Source of the DNA: NBML01 sp029939535
GTDB lineage: Bacteria; Desulfobacterota; Desulfobacteria; Desulfobacterales; Desulfobacteraceae
Length of the DNA stretch: 8,595 nt
NCBI GenBank assembly: GCA_029939535.1
Contig: JAOZST010000159.1
Span: forward strand, 1-8,595
Reading direction: 5' to 3'
A program made the position numbers and the translations under genes. This document shows positions 5,112-8,595 of the stretch, in pieces (positions within the stretch are counted from its first letter, which is position 1; every line of letters starts with the position of its first letter). Under the pieces are notes generated by a model. That model saw nothing but the letters and a program-made list of their open reading frames with translations. It was not told the origin of the DNA and made no database searches.

Positions 5112-7670
5112 ATGGAAAGACAAGGCCAATATCAAACCGGGTTTATCCCGGAAATAATTAAAGGGGTGGTGGACAGGGTCACATTTCACAACCCGGATAA
5201 CGGGTGGTCCATTTTAAAGGTACAACCTTTTGATAACCCTGGAAACAGGGAGACTGTGATTGTCCACCAGACAAAGGTATTTGCCGGTGCCACCATGGAG
5301 TTCCAGGGTTCCTGGATTGTTCATCCCAAATACGGCCGTCAATTCCAGGCAAGGCTTGCAAAGGAAAATAAACCTGCCACTTCATCGGCCCTTGAAAAAT
5401 ATATAGGTTCCGGCCTCATCAAAGGCGTGGGGCCCAAAACCGCTAAAAAGATAGTGGGACATTTTAAGGATAATACCCTTGAGATTTTTGAAGGGGAGAT
5501 CCAGCGCCTGGTAGAGGTCCCGGGCATTGCCCATAAAAAACTTGAAATGATCTCAACGGCCTGGGCAGAGCACAGGGCCATCAGGGATGTAATGATGTTT
5601 TTGCAGTCCCATGGGATTTCCACCCTTTTTGCAGTCCGGATTTACAAGGAATACGGGGATAATGCAATTTCCCATGTGAGCCAGGACCCCTACAGGCTGG
5701 CAAGTGATTTTTATGGAATCGGGTTTTTTTCTGCGGACAAGGTTGCCATGAGCATTGGTCTGGGGCCTGAAAGTCCCCAGAGAATCTCGGCAGGAATCCG
5801 TCATGTCCTGGCTGCTGCCAGGAATTTTGGACATTGTTATCTAACAGCCTCCCAGATAAATGAACAGGTCAGGGAACTTCTGGATCTGGACCTTTCTGAT
5901 AAACTTCCCAGACTTTTGCAGTCCATGGAAAAAGAAAGACTGCTCATGAAGCGGGAAATCATCAGTGCCCAGGGTGAAACCCTTTCCTGTTATTATTCCA
6001 AATCATTATATTTTGACGAACAATATGTTGCCTCAAGAATATTGGGTCTGGGACCTTCACCAGAGGTGGACCCGGCAAGAATAGAAAGGTGGATTTCCCT
6101 ATTCTGCAAAGCAAATAATATGGAATTGAGCCTGGAACAGGCAAGAGCTGTAAAAGGAATTGCCGGGGAAAAATTTTCAATTCTCACGGGCGGGCCTGGG
6201 TGCGGTAAAACCACGGCCACAAGGGTGATTGTAAAACTTCTGGAAGCAATGGGGTTAAAGGTTCTGCTGGCCGCACCAACCGGCAGGGCAGCCCAGCGCA
6301 TGACTGAGGTAATAGGCAGAGAAGCCAAAACCATCCACAGACTTTTGGGATGGCAGGGGGGGAAGTTCAAGAAAAATGAGCAGACACCGCTCAAGGTGGA
6401 TTTCCTGGTGGTGGATGAATGTTCCATGCTGGATATAGGGCTTACAGCCTCCCTGCTAAAAGCTGTCCCTCAAAATTGCCAGATGGTTTTCATCGGAGAC
6501 TATGACCAGCTGCCTTCGGTGGGGGCCGGCAATGTGCTCAAGGATATCATTGCCTCGGCCAGGGTGCCCTGTTTCCGTTTAACCGAGATATTCCGCCAGG
6601 CAAAAGAATCCCTGATCATCCAATACGCCCACCAGATCAATTCAGGGCAGATGCCCTGGATTAAATCCCCCTTTAAGCAGCCCCGGGTCTGGCAGGACAG
6701 GGTTGACTGCCTTTTTCTGGATTCAGACGAGGCCACCAAAGAGCAGTTACGTTTTGTCCGCCGGGTAAAACGGATTTATGATGAAAAAGAATCTGCCAGG
6801 GAAAACAATGGGGATGAAATTATTGATGGCAGTGTGGATGAAACAGGGGATACCAAAGGAAATGAATACCAGGCAAGTGGAAGCAGTCTGTTCGAATTCA
6901 GAATCAATGAGACTGCATCTCCCTATGAAACTGAAATTACAATTCCCAAAAAATTTGCCCATGTAAACCTGGAGCTTTTGGCACAAACCGACAATCCCAT
7001 TGAAGAGCTCATGGCTGTATTGAAAAAGGTCCATCCCTGGTCCTCTCTCCGCTATGGCCTTTCTGCCGTGGATGTTGTAAAAAAATTGTATATGGAATGG
7101 ATTCCCAGGTATGTGGGTATGGATGCAGAGATCCAGATCCTGTCCCCCATGACCCGGGGCAGCATGGGAACCATCAGCCTCAATCAAGTGATCCAGGAAA
7201 CTGCAAATCCCTTTGACCAGGGAAAAAAACAATTGAGTGTGGGCCAGCGGATCTTCAGGACAGGGGACAGGGTGATCCATCGGAAAAATAATTATGATCT
7301 GGGAGTGTTTAACGGGGATATAGGCACAATAATTGAGATTAACACCATGGATTTGACCTGCATGGTTCAATTTTCACCTGATAACAGGGTGGTTCATTAT
7401 AAACAGACTGATATCATGGAATTGGATCTGGCATATGCCATCACCATTCACAAGTCCCAGGGAAGCGAGTTTGAAGTGGTGATTATTCCGGTGCTGACCC
7501 AGCATTTTAAAATGCTTTTTCGAAATCTTGTTTACACTGGAATCACAAGGGCAAGGAAGCTGGCAATATTTGTGGGAACCAGAAGGGCCCTTGGTATGGC
7601 AGTAAAAAATCAGGATATCAGCCAGCGTCAGACCGGGTTGCGGGAATTGTTGACCGCTGGTACCAAATAG
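5112..7670 (+). CDS. recD2: RecD2-like ATP-dependent DNA helicase with an acidic insertion
   Basis: Function by family: RecD2 is a 5'-3' superfamily 1B helicase acting without RecBC in DNA repair and recombination. Seen, from the ATG at 5112 (852 residues): an N-terminal OB-like domain (about 14-85), helix-hairpin-helix motifs (GSGLIKGVGPKTAKKI at 99-114, VPGIAHKKL at about 136, YGIGFFSADKVA at about 201), Walker A GGPGCGKT (360-367), Walker B VVDE (433-436), motif III GDYDQLPSVG (462-471), EIFRQA (about 492), AITIHKSQGSEFE (about 776) and YTGITRAR (808-815). All helicase motifs are intact. The distance from EIFRQA to IQILSPM is about 180 residues against roughly 70 in typical RecD2, because of an acidic, low-complexity insertion at about 557-640. 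GGGA eight bases before ATG 5112 supports this start; an in-frame TTG at 5094 would add six residues. YciI follows after 44 bp. Confidence 0.93.
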   Translation: MERQGQYQTGFIPEIIKGVVDRVTFHNPDNGWSILKVQPFDNPGNRETVIVHQTKVFAGATMEFQGSWIVHPKYGRQFQARLAKENKPATSSALEKYIGSGLIKGVGPKTAKKIVGHFKDNTLEIFEGEIQRLVEVPGIAHKKLEMISTAWAEHRAIRDVMMFLQSHGISTLFAVRIYKEYGDNAISHVSQDPYRLASDFYGIGFFSADKVAMSIGLGPESPQRISAGIRHVLAAARNFGHCYLTASQINEQVRELLDLDLSDKLPRLLQSMEKERLLMKREIISAQGETLSCYYSKSLYFDEQYVASRILGLGPSPEVDPARIERWISLFCKANNMELSLEQARAVKGIAGEKFSILTGGPGCGKTTATRVIVKLLEAMGLKVLLAAPTGRAAQRMTEVIGREAKTIHRLLGWQGGKFKKNEQTPLKVDFLVVDECSMLDIGLTASLLKAVPQNCQMVFIGDYDQLPSVGAGNVLKDIIASARVPCFRLTEIFRQAKESLIIQYAHQINSGQMPWIKSPFKQPRVWQDRVDCLFLDSDEATKEQLRFVRRVKRIYDEKESARENNGDEIIDGSVDETGDTKGNEYQASGSSLFEFRINETASPYETEITIPKKFAHVNLELLAQTDNPIEELMAVLKKVHPWSSLRYGLSAVDVVKKLYMEWIPRYVGMDAEIQILSPMTRGSMGTISLNQVIQETANPFDQGKKQLSVGQRIFRTGDRVIHRKNNYDLGVFNGDIGTIIEINTMDLTCMVQFSPDNRVVHYKQTDIMELDLAYAITIHKSQGSEFEVVIIPVLTQHFKMLFRNLVYTGITRARKLAIFVGTRRALGMAVKNQDISQRQTGLRELLTAGTK

Positions 7671-7714
7671 CACCAAACCGGATAACAATACTTAAAAATG
7701 GAGACAAAGGTAAG

Positions 7715-8017
7715 ATGCAATTTATTGTAACAGGATATGACGGCAAGGATGAAGGAGCCCTTGACAGGCGTATGTCGGTCCGGGAAGCACATCTGGCTAT
7801 GGCAGAAAAAATGTATGAAAATCATAAATGGCTTTTTGCCACGGCTATTTTAAATGATGAAGAAAAAATGGCAGGCTCCTTGATTGTCTGTGATTTTGAA
7901 TCCAGGCAGGAAATGGAAACCCTTTGGCTGGATAATGAACCCTATATACTGGGCAAGGTCTGGGAAAAAATTGAGATAAGCTGTGCCCAAGTGGCACCGT
8001 TCTGGGATAAAAAATAG
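7715..8017 (+). CDS. YciI family protein
   Basis: Function by family: YciI-like proteins are small dimeric alpha/beta-barrel proteins; a few are linked to hydrolase or dehalogenase-like chemistry, but most have no known role. Seen: 100 residues, the usual length, beginning with the strand MQFIVTGYDGKDE, then the conserved REAHLAMAEKM helix with its Arg and His (about residues 23-33), a Gly-Ser-Leu-Ile-Val strand and the closing ILGKVWEKIEI strand. The ATG at 7715 has AAAGG four bases upstream. It lies 44 bp after the helicase gene with no visible terminator between, so co-transcription is likely, though a functional link to the helicase is not evident. Confidence 0.85.
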   Translation: MQFIVTGYDGKDEGALDRRMSVREAHLAMAEKMYENHKWLFATAILNDEEKMAGSLIVCDFESRQEMETLWLDNEPYILGKVWEKIEISCAQVAPFWDKK

Positions 8018-8022
8018 ACCCT

Positions 8023-8106
8023 GCTGGCATCTCTAATGAGTCGGAACAACCTTTTTTGCGGTGGTTTTATTTTGTTGTCAGTTTTAAACTGCCAGCCACT
8101 CACCAC
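8023..8106. repeat. Inverted repeats in the convergent spacer between yciI and hicB
   Basis: The spacer between two convergent genes holds a perfect hairpin CAGTTT-T-AAACTG (8079-8091), flanked by GTGGT (8061-8065) and ACCAC (8102-8106), and a wider GCTGGCA/TGCCAGC pair (8023-8029 and 8090-8096) that would compete with it. The position suggests a two-way transcription end, but neither arm is followed by a clean T-run, so no terminator is claimed. Confidence 0.35.
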
Positions 8107-8158
8107 TTGTAATCAACAACCCTTGGATTTTAATTTGTTTTGGAGTTCTCTTTAATAG

Positions 8159-8494
8159 TTAAGGAGAATGTACAACCTTATCCAGTGTATCAGTTACCCA
8201 TTTGTTAAGACTTTTTCCGGCGTGGGCTGCTGCTGTTGCTATTTCAGCATGTATGTCAGGGGGAACGCGCAGTGTGAGCTTGCCGGAATATGGCTTAGCA
8301 GGGACGTGGTTTTCCTTTTTACAGTCGGCAAGATAATGGTCAATAGCGTTGTGAAAATCTTCTGTGAGCTGTGCGACAGTTTCACCCTCAAAGGTAATAC
8401 TATCTTTTATTCCAATCACTTTGCCCCAAAAGATACTATCCCTTTCATCAAAGTTGATTTTTGCAAAATATCCTTTATAAGTCATACTGTTCAT
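8159..8494 (-). CDS. hicB: HicB family antitoxin
   Basis: Function by family: HicB neutralises the HicA mRNA-cleaving toxin and represses the hicAB promoter. Seen, from the ATG at 8494: 111 residues with two domains. Residues 5-65 are the partly degraded RNase-H-like HicB fold (MTYKGYFAKINFDERD, GEATVxxL-like FEGETVAQLTEDFHNAIDHYL, then a Cys). Residues 66-108 are a ribbon-helix-helix DNA-binding domain (KPYSGKLTLRVPPDIHAEIA and GKSLNKWV). The start is fixed by GGAG eight bases upstream and by a four-base ATGA overlap with the stop of hicA, typical of translational coupling; the open frame extends upstream to 8521 but that part overlaps hicA. Its gene end converges on yciI. Confidence 0.92.
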   Translation of the reverse strand: MNSMTYKGYFAKINFDERDSIFWGKVIGIKDSITFEGETVAQLTEDFHNAIDHYLADCKKENHVPAKPYSGKLTLRVPPDIHAEIATAAAHAGKSLNKWVTDTLDKVVHSP

Positions 8495-8595
8495 GGCGTT
8501 ATCTCCAAACTTGTTAACCATTCACGAATTTTTTCAACCATATACTTCTTTGCTTCTTTTCCCGGGTGCGGTCTGTGAGCATATTCTCTTGTTCC
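8491..8595 (-). CDS. hicA: HicA family toxin, C-terminal part (cut by window edge)
   Basis: Seen: a minus-strand frame entering from the right edge, 34 residues to a TGA at 8493-8491. It reads EYAHRPHPGKEAKKYMVEKI and ends EWLTSLEITP. The HRPHPGKEA segment followed by a Val-x-x-Ile-Arg-x-x-Leu helix and a final Pro matches the C-terminal end of the longer HicA variant that pairs with two-domain HicB proteins. HicA is a small double-stranded-RNA-binding-fold mRNA interferase. The stop overlaps the hicB start (ATGA). The N-terminal catalytic part lies outside the window, so intactness cannot be judged. Confidence 0.82.
   Translation of the reverse strand, partial: GTREYAHRPHPGKEAKKYMVEKIREWLTSLEITP

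Noticed and set aside
6747..7370. A 207-codon minus-strand frame inside the helicase gene
   Set aside because: It lies wholly opposite recD2, whose motifs continue unbroken through this part; the antisense protein shows no family features.
8168..8578. A 136-codon plus-strand frame with AAGGAG just before its ATG
   Set aside because: It is antisense to hicB and hicA across their full length, its ribosome site is only one base from the ATG, and the protein is a cysteine-rich, non-natural-looking sequence. The hicB reading has clear family motifs.

Overview
The window looks like a piece of a moderately AT-rich Gram-negative bacterial chromosome. The gene set (RecD2-type helicase without RecBC nearby, HicAB and AbrB-type toxin-antitoxin genes, a peptide/amino-acid catabolic cassette) would fit an anaerobic member of the Desulfobacterota. 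That placement is a weak inference from gene style and codon use; no rRNA or other phylogenetic marker is present.

Positions 1-3448 (minus strand) hold a five-gene, co-directional cassette, transcribed from right to left: a PhzF/DapF-fold isomerase-like protein, an M19 (renal dipeptidase) family protein, a RidA enamine/imine deaminase, an Asp/Glu-racemase family protein, and the first 18 codons of a probable membrane protein (perhaps an ABC-transporter permease) running off the left edge. Together they suggest uptake and breakdown of a small peptide- or amino-acid-derived compound with an imine/enamine intermediate. Two of the enzymes differ from their family archetypes at active-site positions. 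The AT-rich region 3449-3560 is the likely promoter/leader and carries an exact 15-bp direct repeat.

Positions 3560-4990 look like eroded accessory DNA. They contain two mutually exclusive small ORFs of unknown function, several palindromes including a nested hairpin at 4124-4177, the first third of a nitrilase-family gene ending in a stop, and, on the minus strand, an AbrB/MazE-type antitoxin interrupted by an amber codon close to its C-terminus, with no recognisable toxin. The antitoxin still has a good promoter with repeats in its spacer.

Positions 5112-8017 (plus strand) hold a large RecD2-like helicase with an unusually long, acidic insertion before its last helicase motifs, followed 44 bp later by a YciI-family protein. 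Converging on these from the right edge is a HicA-HicB toxin-antitoxin pair (minus strand; hicA partial), the two genes overlapping by four bases. The helicase is thus flanked by a decayed antitoxin locus on one side and an apparently intact one (as far as visible) on the other.
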